Shown here in pieces: positions 38,747 to 50,039 of a DNA stretch of 64,000 nt. The stretch spans positions 20,176,675 to 20,240,674 of the forward strand of contig CP137680.1 of the NCBI GenBank assembly GCA_037976565.1. The letters are read 5' to 3'. The DNA comes from Mesocentrotus franciscanus (taxonomy: Eukaryota > Echinodermata > Echinoidea > Camarodonta > Strongylocentrotidae). The position numbers and the translations under genes are program-made. The notes under the pieces are model-generated. The model was not told the DNA's origin. It did no database searches and worked only from the letters and a program-made list of their open reading frames with translations. The number at the start of each line of letters is the position of its first letter. Position 1 is the first letter of the stretch.

Positions 38747-38886
38747 GCCGAAATTGAGCTCCATGTTGAAATTCTTGCAGCCGTATTTTAAACTGTTACT
38801 GCGCATGGAGGAAGATGACGTCATCCATTGACAGTAACAGTTTAAAATACGGCTGCAAGAATTTCAACACGGAGCTCAATTTCGGC
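38747..38886. repeat. Long hairpin, 55-bp arms
   Basis: 38747-38801 and 38832-38886 are inverted copies with one mismatch seen (gccgaaattgagctccatgt ... acaCggagctcaatttcggc). The 30-bp loop contains gatgacgtcatc, itself palindromic. This may be a short foldback MITE or the fused ends of an element. Confidence 0.85.
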
Positions 38887-39264
38887 TATGTACGTTCAAC
38901 AAGCCGCCTAGAGCAGCGGCCTGGTTCCGCTCGCTTCACGAACGTTCGTGCAAGAGCCGTATCACTTGCGGATGAATATCGTTCATAGACGTCGTCGTTC
39001 ATAGACGTTAAAAGCTTTCTATTGATGTGATTATCTCAATATTTAGGATTATCCTAGAATTTCACCTTTAAAACCGTTTTTATGAGTTATGTTATGTCTT
39101 AATCTTATGATCATCCATGGTGATTGAACTTAACACTGTACTGTGTCTACGGCCCTTGACGGTCATCTCCATCATGCTTCTCGCTGGTACGGTTGACACC
39201 CCAGTAAATCATCAAAATCATATATTCATAGACCCCTACCTTCTAAAGTCACATCTTGTGACGA

Positions 39265-39699
39265 TCAAGCATCCCCAAGATAGATGGCTTGAAGTCCACG
39301 ATTCTTGAGCGAATTCACCTGGTCTCTCATTAGAGACACCAAAGGGGAGATAACGAGTAAAATGCTGGAGGAGGATGTAACTGAATCGTTGTCACATGCA
39401 CAGATACCTGTACCTAACCCTTCATTGCCCGCCAAAGCCCCGGGAGATCGACGGCCCGATTCTCGCGAAGCGGCAGTCTCACTCTCACGGAGGAAATCAG
39501 CACAGAGCGGTAGCGCATGAAATATCACACTTTTCCCATAGCCAGTAGGAAGATTTACAAAGACATCTTGTCCTTTTAGTGCAGATTTTATTGCATCAAT
39601 TTGCAAATCTTTAAATTGGTCAATTTTCAACCTTCTGGCTGTATATTCGATGCTCTTCGAGATAGCGTCATCCGTCGCGAAACAAAAATGAACCGCCAT
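39265..39699 (-). CDS. RecQ-like helicase N-terminal exon (possibly broken)
   Basis: ATG at 39699 opens MAVHFCFATDDAISKSIEYT. Then follow FKDLQIDAIKSALKGQDVFV (Q-motif-like F29...Q33), Walker A in NLPTGYGKSVIFHALP (T52-S57) and, after about 45 Ser/Arg/Gly-rich residues, motif Ia ILLVISPLVSLMRDQVNSLK and GLQAIYLGDA. These match the beginning of SF2 RecQ-type DNA helicases, enzymes that unwind DNA 3'-5' with ATP. A TGA follows directly. Read through, SSQDVTLEG would continue the fold up to a possible donor GAAG/gtaggg at about 39234, so the TGA looks like a disabling mutation. DEAH and all later motifs are absent from the surroundings. It lies inside UGT-A intron 1. Repeated RecQ-like genes of this kind may be mobile passengers (inference). 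Confidence 0.6.
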   Translation of the reverse strand: MAVHFCFATDDAISKSIEYTARRLKIDQFKDLQIDAIKSALKGQDVFVNLPTGYGKSVIFHALPLCADFLRESETAASRESGRRSPGALAGNEGLGTGICACDNDSVTSSSSILLVISPLVSLMRDQVNSLKNRGLQAIYLGDA

Positions 39700-39754
39700 T
39701 TTGGATGTAATGAAAATTCATGCATATGCACGAGTCAGTCATGAATATTTAATA

Positions 39755-39762
39755 TTACGTCA
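39755..39762 (-). promoter_or_regulatory. CRE-like site upstream of RecQ-like ORF
   Basis: TGACGTAA on the minus strand, 56 bp before the ATG at 39699, in a short region that also holds gccattttgg. It suggests a compact promoter for the RecQ-like frame. Confidence 0.3.
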
Positions 39763-39849
39763 TAGTAGCTCCCTCTGATTGGATGATTATCACCGAACTT
39801 CTGTTGGGTCGGAATATTCGCTAAACAATGAAAAACATAAGAAATTCAG

Positions 39850-39957
39850 ATCACTTGTTAAGAGGCCCTCGGCGCAAGCGCCTCGGCTTTCTAATTCTGG
39901 CTCGCTTCACTCGCAACAGCGCCAGGGCCATCGACAAGAGGCTACTTCCGCCCCTAC
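39850..39957 (-). pseudogene. LINE 3' fragment = relative of the filled site at 35403
   Basis: The minus strand reads ggcggaagtagcctcttgtc, gatggccctggcgctgttgc, gagtgaagcgagccagaatt, agaaagccgaggcgcttgcg, ccgagggcctcttaacaagt. It is the uninterrupted counterpart of 35355-35402 joined to 36831-36890. Confidence 0.85.
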
Positions 39958-39962
39958 TTGTG

Positions 39963-41605
39963 AATCAAGTTTGCTGTCCTTGACAAAAAGAGCAAAAAGT
40001 GCAATGCTCTTACATTGCTTCTATGAGGAAAATGAGACTCGTGCACTTACAATCGTTAGGGAAATACTTATGACGACTGTTTATAAAATAGACCAGCTTC
40101 AAACTGAAAGAGAAAGTCCTTCCTGGCCTCAATTTAGTGTTTATAGTAAAAGTAGAAAAATTAGTGATACAGATGTGAAATTTCAGGAAATTATGATTAA
40201 AGGTACTATGTCCCATTTGCAGGCCAAAAATATGAAAAGGTTAAATTCCAACGGCATTTGAAAGACAATACTAATTTAGAACTTCCTAAAAAAAGGGGGC
40301 TTGAAAATGTCTTTAAGTGGAAAAATAACGACTATTAGTTGTCGAATCGACTTAGGAGCTATAGGAAAATTTGACAACTATTCTTCTCATGAGACATTTC
40401 TACTTTGGTATTTATCCAAACTGACATACAAAAAATGATAATAATCACAAAACAATTTTGTATCTTTACCAGAGCTCATTTTTCTCGTACGAGGGCGAGA
40501 TGATATAGGCCTACTCCGGAGACTGTAATTGTTCCTCTATTCAAGACTTGAGCAAACAAAGTTTCAACAGAGGCAATTTTTGTCTTCAGTTTTCGGGACA
40601 AATTCTGTATAATGAGACACCGTAATCGAGACAAGGTCGAATAATAGAATCGTGTAAAAATACGGGCAGCTGTTTTATAGAGCAATGATTTGATTTGAAA
40701 TTTTCTGACAAGACCATAAAATATACAGTAAGTGAGGGATTATATTTGAATTATAACTGGAAGGTGTCATACAGTGAGCCAGTGACGTATTTGAAGGAGG
40801 GTCAAGGGGGCAAAAAGCCCCGCGTGACAGATTTCCGACCACCCCAAAAAAGAAGCTATATAAAACGCACGAAATACAGACACATTATCAAAGACCAATT
40901 TTTCCTTTCCGTAATTTATCATTTTGAACAACACCCAGGACCCCTTCCTCCTATAACTCAAACCAGGGCCCCGTCATATAAAACTTGATATTGATATAAA
41001 TATCAAGTTTCAATCGCATCTCTTCACAAGACGGGGCCCAGGGCTCTCAAAAAGTGGTTTCTTACTGCGCTATATATATTTAAGTTGAGATGTGCCGTAA
41101 CATGCCACGACGCCACTTCACTTGCATTTCGTTTATTTTCATGGAGTCCATGAAGCCATACCATGTAATTCTGATTTATTTATGTTACTCTTTTGAGAAG
41201 TTATAGAAAATGAAGGCTATTAATCCTACATCGACCATTTGTTTATAGGCACCCATAGACTATCGACCTTCGTTATAAACCGTAAGTGTGAGAAAAACTA
41301 CTTCAAAAATGGTCCTGAGTCCTGACGCATCTCACCTTACCACTAGACCTTAGGTATCTTAACCGATCGTGTGATACTCTGTTAAAGATAAAGTTGAGTT
41401 CTGGTCATCCGATTACGTTGTTAAAGAAACTGCCCGAAAGTAATCGTGAAAGGCTGATTATGTACTTTAATTAACAACTGGTGTATAGGCCTACCATGAG
41501 GTTTGTGAATAATAATAATAACAGGTCAATTTATATAGCGCAGCTACTATATATGAAAATTACTCTACTACGATTAATACAAAGTATCATATTATTAGCC
41601 CGGCT
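39963..41605. other. UGT-A intron 1, mostly unrecognised; weak LINE trace
   Basis: At about 40480-40690 the minus strand reads KQLPVFLHDSIIRPCLDYGV then SLYRICPEN, like the IRPCLEY motif behind LINE reverse transcriptases; this is a weak relic. The plus frame at 39970-40260 has no recognisable motif. About 40780-41040 contains GC-rich phrases with inverted tatcaagttt. Confidence 0.4.
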
Positions 41606-41614
41606 GTAGCTGAG

Positions 41615-42108
41615 GGAGTAACCTCGCTAGTCACGAGGACCGCTATTCATAAGGATCGCTATTCATAACGTGCAACTTCGTAGCGTGGAGGATCGATATT
41701 CATAAAACGGAAAGGGGCCCACTGTTCATAAAGGCATAAGGACCGTTATTCATAATGTGAGATGAGGGTCGCTATTCATAATTCACATTGAGGGTCATTA
41801 CTCAATACTCGTAAGGACCGCCATTCATAATACGAAATCGGGGTCGCTATTCATAAAACACCAAGAAGGGGCGCTATTCATATTTTATATTGGGGGTCAC
41901 TACTCATAAGGACCGCTATTCAGAAGACGAAATGAGGGTCGCTATTCATAATACGAGAAGAGGGTGACTAGCGACCCTCTTCGCATATAATGATAGCGAC
42001 CCTTTTCTCGTATTATGAATAGCGGTCCTTGCGAATAATGACCCTTTTCTCAAATTATGAATAGCGGTCTTTATAAAAAGCGGTCCTTATGAATAGCGAG
42101 CGGACCCC
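41615..42108. mobile_element. Foldback element with GACCGCTATTCATAA minisatellite arms
   Basis: The left part (41615-41965) is tandem, variable units of aggaccgctattcataa and gggtcgctattcata. The right part (about 41972-42108) holds the same unit inverted (ttatgaatagcggtcctt). GTAGCTGAG stands directly outside both ends (41606-41614 and 42109-42117), a perfect 9-bp direct repeat. Foldback transposons such as Drosophila FB have repeat-built inverted arms and 9-bp duplications; sea urchin TU elements are similar. It is inserted at the tail of the SINE at 42118-42315. Confidence 0.85.
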
Positions 42109-42117
42109 GTAGCTGAG

Positions 42118-42315
42118 CCGCCATAATAAGGCGCTAAATCATTCAAGGAATTTCTTCCTACCGGGTACCCATTTACTTCACCTGGATAGAGAATGGCAAA
42201 ATGAAGATTATAACTTCTTGCCAAAGGACATTAGAGCCGCGCGGCGGGACTCGAACCGCGAACCATGTGATCCACAGTCTGGTGACTTATGCGCTAGACC
42301 ACGACACCTCTGTCA
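42118..42315 (-). mobile_element. tRNA-derived SINE, copy 1
   Basis: On the minus strand: a tRNA-like head with A box (tggtctagcgc), B box ggttcgagtcc, then tcctttggcaagaagtt, ccaggtgaagtaaatgggta, cccggtaggaagaaattcct and a gcgccttattat tail. The body after the head matches 55466-55775. Not a functional tRNA gene: the head runs straight into the SINE body. Confidence 0.85.
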
Positions 42316-42319
42316 TCGA

Positions 42320-43545
42320 AATAATCAAAATGCATAGGAATTGACTGAATATTGCTGAAAGTCACATGCACTGCACACAAAATGTGGGACTGTACGCAGA
42401 CATGAGGTGTGAAAGTAACATGATACATCTTATCACTTCGAATATGAGGGCATATTTGCAGAGCAATAATTTTTAAGGGGACGATTCTTCAATGACGTTC
42501 TTCCAAAGAATGAGAAAGCTCAAACATAATGACACACTGTCTAATTGTGTCAGTCTTTTGCATTATTTATATTTTCATAACTATTCACATTTACTGTTTC
42601 GTAGGTTGAGGCTACTATATTTGCATAATAAACACGTTTGTATATGTACGTGAGTACAATATATTTTAAAGGGTTGGGCTTTTTTTCAAAATGGATTTTT
42701 GTGCAGACCAAATGAATTTCCCTTACCTATCGTAAAAATGCGATATTCGGAGGAAATTTTAACGGTACCCGTTTCTTTATATATACAAGCACAAGGGCAC
42801 AAGTACACATCATAACACCGGAAGCGATTCATCAGTACTTAAATGCGCACGCAGAGTGCTGGGGTTATGATTAAGAGAAGACTGAGGAAGAAGCACATAC
42901 GCATTACTGTTCAAAAGTTCGTTGACATTCTCCGTTGGGTTCAAAAGAACATGAGTCATGTGTCTGGGCATGTTTTGTGCTGAACACTCATCCTGTCACG
43001 AATTGAGTTAAAACCATGGACTTTTCAATTGTCAATTATTTTATGACAATGAAAGTTTCATTCTATATCACTGGCAATATTAAGGGCAAAAGCCGAGGAA
43101 CTTATAATGCCCAATTTGAAAGCGCATTACAGGTAAATGTAATATGCGCTATTCCAAAGAATGTGATTTTCATTATGGTCCATACGAATAATACCTTTGA
43201 CCTTTGAACTTTCTTTTCCGATGTGGAAGTTATTTCTCCGAATGGCTTTCTGATGCATTCCATTCCGCTGATGTGCTTTATACACATCCAAGTTCAAGAC
43301 TGACAGTCGTGGACCTGAACGCCCATTGTACTCCAAAATTATTCTCCTAAAGACATACACTTACATAATTTTATGCCTTTAAACAAACATGGCTGTTAGG
43401 ATTGATTTCTTTCTGATTATATATTTTATAGGTTTGGTCGCCCAAATAGGTTCCTTTCCTGAGGCCGCCATCACGTTCAAGCTCTAGCTTAAGATGGCGG
43501 TCACCTGCATTTTTCAATTTTGAAATGATTTGTCAACTATGTGTT
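42320..43545. other. UGT-A intron 1, no recognised feature
   Basis: AT-rich DNA without supported genes or repeats. Confidence 0.4.
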
Positions 43546-43552
43546 TTTTTTA

Positions 43553-43700
43553 AAGCTATAAGTATAATTGATTTATATCATGATATGATTATAAATGTAT
43601 TTTGACATTGCTAATAATATAGATGTACCTAGTTTATATATTACGTGTTATTGTGTTGAGAAATGCTGAAATCAAATCAAACAAACACACAAACAAAGAA
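43553..43700 (+). mobile_element. LINE 3'-tail fragment (second copy)
   Basis: Same sequence as 33466-33612 in opposite orientation, ending gagaaatgctgaaatcaaat and an (ACAAA)n tail. Confidence 0.65.
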
Positions 43701-43704
43701 ATTG

Positions 43705-46019
43705 TTATCACTAATTTCCTCTTCCTTCAGTGTATCATGGCCATGATGGTGCCAAACAATGAAGGTCGTGTACTTTTCTTTTATGTCCATGATGACAGGA
43801 ATTTGCGACAAAGGTGCTACGCCGAGTTCAACATCGTATGCGCATGCGCTTGGACTAGAATAATTTTCGACTCACTATATGATTTTGGGAATCATCAAAA
43901 TGGTGGCAAATTCACTCAGTCTTGGTGATACACATAAACACTGGCAAGTGTTGTACATAGATTTGTGTATATGGGACCACGTCTTAAAATTGAGTGCAAA
44001 ACTAATCCAGTCATATTCATTTGATATATTCACGTATGGGGACATTTAAGGAGAAATTAATTTCATGTGATATTGGTACTCTGGTTCCATGTAAGAATAA
44101 AAAGGATGCGAAACGTCACATATTATTAATTTATTTTACTTTAATCAGAACTTGACTGCTCTTTAATTTATCGTAATTTAACACATTTATGCAATTTCCT
44201 GTCGCTATGCAAAAAACAACCGTATACCGGACATGAAAATTTGGGAAGGAAGCATTTGTTTATGATGATGAAGTTGACTCCTTTTTAATTGTTCTCTAGT
44301 TCACACGTTCGTTTGATAAATATGCGCAGAGGGCCTAAATTTAATTGAAAATGTCTTTTTCAAAAGGAAATATATCACTCAGTCTCTGTTACCTGTCTAA
44401 CTTCAGGAGTGTACAAAGTCCAAGCCGGCGTGCGCCCCTCCCCATCCTTTGCAGGCGCCCGGCAAAAACAAAGAAATAGAAAATTAATGTAAAAATAGAG
44501 ATATATGACTACTGAGAATCTTATTACGGGCAATAGGTCTTCAGAGTCCATAAAAAGGTCTAAGCCCTCAATAATATGTGTAAAAATTAATTTGATTAAA
44601 TCAACTGGATGAGAGAAATATAATCTGCATATACTTTCATTTTCATTGTTCCTTCTCACTGCCATCCTCCTTGTGGAAATAACTGTATAGGTCGCAAAAT
44701 CTGTCTCCACTACCCCCAGTGAATCAACAGTAAATGGGATCTTAGCCTATCATAATTATCTTTAAATAATTGCAAGATCCATTCCAGCATGCCTCATGAA
44801 TGTACATGTAGAGATTTGTAATTCACTGTCTTCCATATGTTGTCTCATTCAGCGTTAAAGGTAAAGACCAGTTTTGGAAACGCCTCCCCCTCTCAAAAAA
44901 CAGAAATGGAAGCTCTTTATTACCAATCATGTGAAAGAATATGTTTTGACTAATACGTGATGATACAAATTTAGCCGGGAAACCGCCTACTAATTGATAT
45001 ATTTGGTAAATTATTATATCTATTTGGACCTGATAGATATCGCGCACTGTGTACAGTGCTTGTAACTTTACCAAGACTGGGCCAAATTTCTTGTTATTTT
45101 GATGATTCCATAACCTTGCAGTACACACCATTACTTATGTGCTAGATGATCAACCTTTTCTGATCGATTCCACAACGTTTCTTTCACGATGCAATCGCAT
45201 GACCAGAACTGGGCTTTATCTGTAAGATATCGAGACATGTATTTTGAAGTATAAGACTCTGATTTCATGAAATGAAGAACGATTTTTTTTCTATCAGATG
45301 AATATGTGGGTCTGACATATTGCATTTTAAAAATATATTTTCTAAACGTAAAATAATTCGTTTACAAATTTAGGTTTCACTCCAAAATCCGGAATGGAAA
45401 TTACGACTTTGTTCATTTAAAACTCACCCCAAAGAATAAGTGTACATGTGTAGGTATGCTGAAATATGACATGTATTCCTGCTGTTTGATGTACAATATT
45501 CCTTACAAAAGTGTACAAGAGATATATAAATGATGATTTTGTTGGCATGATGTAATGCCTTTTAGCATGACATGGGAGCAGCCATTTTCTTGATAATGTG
45601 ACGTACCTTGCAAAATTGTACATGTACCATGCACCGAGCTTTGATTGGAAGGACTTATTAATCCAATTATAAAAAAACTTTACTTTTCAATGAGGGAAAA
45701 TCATAGCTGAGAAGATGAAAATTAAATTTGATAACAAAATATACATAACAAGGGATTGTAACTCATTTATTTCAAAATACTAAAATGTGGCATTTGACTA
45801 TTCATTCATGCGAAACCTTCGCCCCAAAAGAGCACCAACATATTTATGCAATTTGCGTTCTGACAATTGTAGTACAAAGGATAACAGCAGGTGAATGAAA
45901 TGCTTCATCACCACAAACACCTGGGAGAAAAGCATCCATGAATTAGAATACATTTACTTGATAAACGACTTCACATAGTACATCACGTTATCAAGAAAAT
46001 GGCGATGCCCATGTCGTGC
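43705..46019. other. UGT-A intron 1, no recognised feature
   Basis: Only short random frames. No RNA gene or repeat was recognised. Confidence 0.4.
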
Positions 46020-46027
46020 TGAGAAAC

Positions 46028-46291
46028 CAGTGGCGGATCCAGGGGGCCCCTCCCCAGAAAAAAAACATGTAAAAACACCCTTTTTTTGGGGAAAAAAGAA
46101 GATGGGCCCCTCCTGGCGCTCAAGGGGTGGGGGTTGTGGTGAATTTTTTTCAATTTTCAAAGGCAAAAAAAAAAAAAATTGCTCACTACCCCCCACTGAG
46201 CGGAAAATCGGCCGGCACGGTTTTCAAATTTTCGCACGAAGTGGGCCCCTTTTTCGGCCCCCTCCCTCGCCGCCGGCTGGATCCGCCCCTG
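46028..46291 (+). mobile_element. hAT-type MITE, family M, copy 2
   Basis: CAGTGGCGGATCCAGG ... GGCTGGATCCGCCCCTG with the perfect 8-bp duplication TGAGAAAC at 46020-46027 and 46292-46299. Nearly collinear with 638-911, including ttcaaattttcgcacgaagt near the right end. Inserted in UGT-A intron 1. Confidence 0.92.
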
Positions 46292-46299
46292 TGAGAAAC

Positions 46300-47431
46300 C
46301 TAACATTATTCTTGCTCAACATCTATCTCATACGCTTTGGTTGGGAATTTGTTATATTACTTGGCAAGAATACTATTAATCTCTCAGAATCACTTAAGTT
46401 ATTTCCTGGTGTGTGGTTTCCGTTAAAATATATGTTTTTCGATGTAGATGATGCAGTATCAATCTAGACGATCAGTCCAAATTTCAATAAATACAATATA
46501 TTTAATTATTCTTAACAAAAATGAATGGAGTTGGCTATTTTTCGAATAAAACATCCGATAGCGTTGTTCTAATAGGAAAGGTAATTTTGTGGTTGTCAAT
46601 TGTAATGTTCACACATTTAAATAGAAAATGGCCAGGGGATTGAAATTGTCTTAGATTGAATTTTCGAAAATCTTTCCAATCGGATTTATGAAAACAGCTG
46701 TACGTGTAGTCGTTGATAAGTTCTCTTTTTTCACCTCCTTTAAAGGTACTTTTAAGGGGCAATTTGGTGCAGAATAATTACAGAGTAAATACTAAACATG
46801 TATACGTTTAAGTAAATTATGATCCATTTTTCAATACTTTATATTTGTTTGATGTACAAAATTATGACATTGTTCTATATTTACATGTAATTATTAAATT
46901 GATACTTATTAAACATGTTTTTGCTTATATTTAACCCGAAGAGAAATCAATTCGAATCCAATCAAGCATTGTAAGTTGTGACATTTCTTTTTATATTCTG
47001 CTAAAGACGAATGGCAACTTGTTTATGAGTTTGTGAAATATCAACATTTGTCCAGCCTTTGTTGATGGTAAAAATCTTCGTGGATTTATGATTGATACAC
47101 ACTAATGTGAAAGAAAAATGATCATAAAAACTTTCAAGAAATCAACTTCAGGCCAATTTCAATACCCTCTTTTATTGCCTATAGAAATCGTGTATCGTGT
47201 AAAGTTCGCACATTCCAAAAGGTGATGGACGAGGTGACTGAAAATACAAAATTTAGTTTGCTCGAAAAATCATTCGATAGTATAATAATGAAATTAATGA
47301 TAATGTGCTTCAGTTAACGGAAAGCAACTGGTAAACTAATTTAAAAAAACAATGACAATAGATTTGTGAAAAGTCCGACGTTCAGAGAGGACACATGAAA
47401 AGGATATTCGGTGTAAAATCATAACACTTAC
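46300..47431. other. UGT-A intron 1, 5' part
   Basis: No feature recognised apart from the exon 1 donor gtaagt at 47431. Confidence 0.5.
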
Positions 47432-48274
47432 CTCACTTAATGGTTGATGTGGACGAGTAGTAAGCCCGCCTACTGTAACAACATTAGGATGTAAGGGAAA
47501 TGGATAATCAACTGAGAAATCAGAGTTAACAAGAATGAGTTGAGCATTTGACACGAGGTTACGAACTGACTTCGTGATGTTATAACGCATGCTCAGTAGA
47601 AAAGAAAGAGCGTCGTACTCGAAGAAGATCGCGATGTCGGCTAGGAGGCCGCTGACGGTGTTAGAGACACGCTGCGAGAAAGTCATGCGGTACGACAACC
47701 CCGTCGACATTTCGGGATAGTAAGAGGTCGTGTCCGGGATCCCATGGCGTCGAGCTAGACTAGGTTTGATGCCACTTGGAATGAGAAGAACGTAAGGAAT
47801 TGCTAGTCGACTTGCGAGAAAGACCGAACACGAACTATGTCCATCCAGCAAGACCAGATCATAGTGGTGCTCTTTGTTTTCAAAATGATTGATCATGTCC
47901 TTGCAACTTTCGATGGAGGAATAAAGGTTCGGTGGCATCCAATTAAAAAATCGGGTAAATCCAGATGACTTTTTATCAATAAGATGCTTGGTAAATGCGT
48001 CCGAATATTTCCTAGTGGCTTCGCCATTGCTATCGTGAAAGGCATCGACTTGGAGGTGTTTAAGGCGCGGGTCGTTTGCCTTCTCGGCATAGGCATCGCT
48101 AATCAGCGCTGTGACCGTATGACCTCGTTCGACCAGGGCATGCCCGACTGTCGAAAAAACTGAGAAATGGCTGCCGAAGTTTGTTCCCGTCGTCAGTAAG
48201 ATACGAGCTTCGTAAGATAATCTACATTGTAAAAGACAAGCTAGCAGAAATAAGCCGAGAGTGCGGGTAGGCAT
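47432..48274 (-). CDS. UGT: UGT-A exon 1 (signal peptide and acceptor-binding half)
   Basis: This 843-bp exon encodes residues 1-281 of a UDP-glycosyltransferase, an ER enzyme that transfers a sugar from a UDP-sugar to small lipophilic acceptors. ATG at 48274 is preferred over an in-frame upstream Met (48328) because it starts a typical signal peptide (MPTRTLGLFLLACLLQCRLS). The catalytic-base His is H36 (GSHF) and its Asp partner D144 (YDLVLLDGH), at positions close to H35/D151 of human UGT2B7. IKPSLARRHG, NAQLILVNSDFSVDYPFPLH and VGGLTTRP complete the domain. Donor E/gtaagt, phase 0. With exons 2-4 it gives an uninterrupted 560-residue protein over 18.4 kb. UGT-B is a tandem paralog in the same orientation. 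Confidence 0.95.
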
Positions 48275-48452
48275 GTTCGTTTGTAGGGCGAATTCTAGTT
48301 TGGCTACTGAGGATATAAGATCTATCAAAGAACGCGAACGCGAAGACAGAGGAAATTTGAATTAGTGTACCTACTGCGTTCGTTACTACATGCGGGTCTA
48401 ACGAGACAACAGTATCGTCTGTGGGATACGGGACCTAATCATGTATTTCCCA

Positions 48453-48460
48453 TATTTATA
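48453..48460 (-). promoter_or_regulatory. Candidate TATA box of UGT-A
   Basis: TATAAATA on the minus strand, about 180 bp upstream of the ATG at 48274. It would place transcription start near 48425 and give a 5' leader of about 150 bases. Position and motif fit, but no initiator was verified. Confidence 0.4.
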
Positions 48461-48479
48461 TTGGAAATTTAATGGGGGT

Positions 48480-49175
48480 ATTTCTTCCATTCCTTTTTGT
48501 GCATATGATACTGAAACAAAGGGCAATAAACTCGCTTTTCATTGGGTGTATTTTCATTGGGTGTATTTAGGGAAATACTAAATATGGCAAATCGTGGCTC
48601 GGTGGCACCACGTGACAATTTAACCTGACTTACTTCTGAAGTACTCTCGAAAGGCGTATGTTTATGAAGAAAAATTATGAAGAAAACGGGCTAGAACAGT
48701 TGCCTCCTTTATAATTATGATAAAGTCTGACCAGCCTCGCCGGTGTTACCTTCGTTATAATTATACATGTGAAAACATTCTCAATTTTCTTGAAATTTCT
48801 AACCTTATTCCACTTTTTCAAAGTCTGATTTTTGCACGATCGAGAGCAATGGTAGAGGGTCGAAAAAAAGGTTAAACCTTTCTCTTAAATAAATGCCACC
48901 ATAAATCCCTAAGACAACGAACGCCTTTGACAGGGTCGATACTTCCGCATCCGCATATATCCCATGGACTATGCATGCTTTTGATGCATACATTGTAGAT
49001 CAATGTCATTATTTAGTATATCATACAAAAAGGAAAACGTTTTGGAGAAAAAATATGGATCATAACATACATTTCTGTAGTCATTTATATTGATTTACTG
49101 TTTCTGCATCAAGTTACCCCCTAAAAAGTACTTAAAAAAGCATATACAAGATATAAGCTTCTATACTCTTTGTAC
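48480..49175. other. Upstream region of UGT-A, no recognised feature
   Basis: May contain distal promoter sequence. The direct repeat cattgggtgta (about 48541-48566) is the only visible structure. Confidence 0.4.
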
Positions 49176-49179
49176 TCAA

Positions 49180-49385
49180 TTTAATGGCCATGGACTAATT
49201 ATCGCCGGAGCATGTGTTCTCCAACCATGTAGATTCCCTATACAACAAACCTATAGCGTCGTGGCTTTAAGTTGCATTTCAAAATGAGCGCCATATCGAG
49301 AATAAAACTCGATTATTATGATACACAAAAAAAAAGAGGTCCAATCAGATCAGGTATGACGCTAGACCCTATTGAATAGGGAGTG
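49180..49385 (+). repeat. Dispersed repeat, family Q, copy 2
   Basis: Counterpart of 22815-23040 with moderate divergence; ends attgaatagggagt. Confidence 0.7.
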
Positions 49386-49689
49386 TATTTCGTTGGTTTG
49401 AGGAAAGGATACGGGGTATATATTTTTCTCACCGTTGAGGGAGCTGTAGTGTATTTATCATACAGTGCCATTGATCAGGAGTTTTTGCAGTTGTCAATGA
49501 GCATTAATTTTTGTTTTTGCTCAACGGGAGGGGGGGGGGGTAGTGAGCACTATTTCTTTTTTTACTCAACACCCCCCCCCCTCCCCCTTGAGCAAACAAA
49601 AAGAAAAAGGTAAAATTGTGGGTACCATCTTTGTTTTTTACTTGGTTTTTTAGAGAGCCTTATATATTTGCTCTGTACTAAAAGAAAAT

Positions 49690-50035
49690 CAGAAATTTGT
49701 ATTTTCCCTCAAGAAAATTTTCAATCATAAAATGCACCCTAAATAAAGTTATTGCAAATATGTTTTCTATTCAACCCCTGTATGGAAAAAATATATCCCG
49801 TCATCAATAATGAAGAAAATGAATGTTTTATCAAATTTTATGTGCAGAAAAATTGGAGAGGAGTTCGCAAGATACCTCACAGTGTTGCCAATTTGTGATT
49901 GATTGATCGCAACTACAAAGATTTATAACTTTCTTATTTTTAATCGGACTTTGCTCAAACTTTCACCGACATGTTCCTCTCGTTTTTCTGTTTCTATTAA
50001 AACCAAATTGATATCAGGGTGGACTTTCCCTTTAA
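49690..50035 (+). repeat. Dispersed repeat, family P, copy
   Basis: Matches 33848-34185: gcaccctaaataaagtt, atcccgtcatcaataa, then ataactttcttatttttaat, cggactttgctcaaactttc and gggtggac. Confidence 0.75.
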
Positions 50036-50039
50036 TATG

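Noticed and set aside
39779..40261. 160-residue plus-strand frame
   Set aside because: Its first third is the antisense of the LINE tail at 39850-39957 and the rest has no motif; not supportable as a gene.
48275..48328. Upstream in-frame Met for UGT-A
   Set aside because: It would put 18 polar and charged residues before the signal peptide; 48274 gives a canonical signal sequence.
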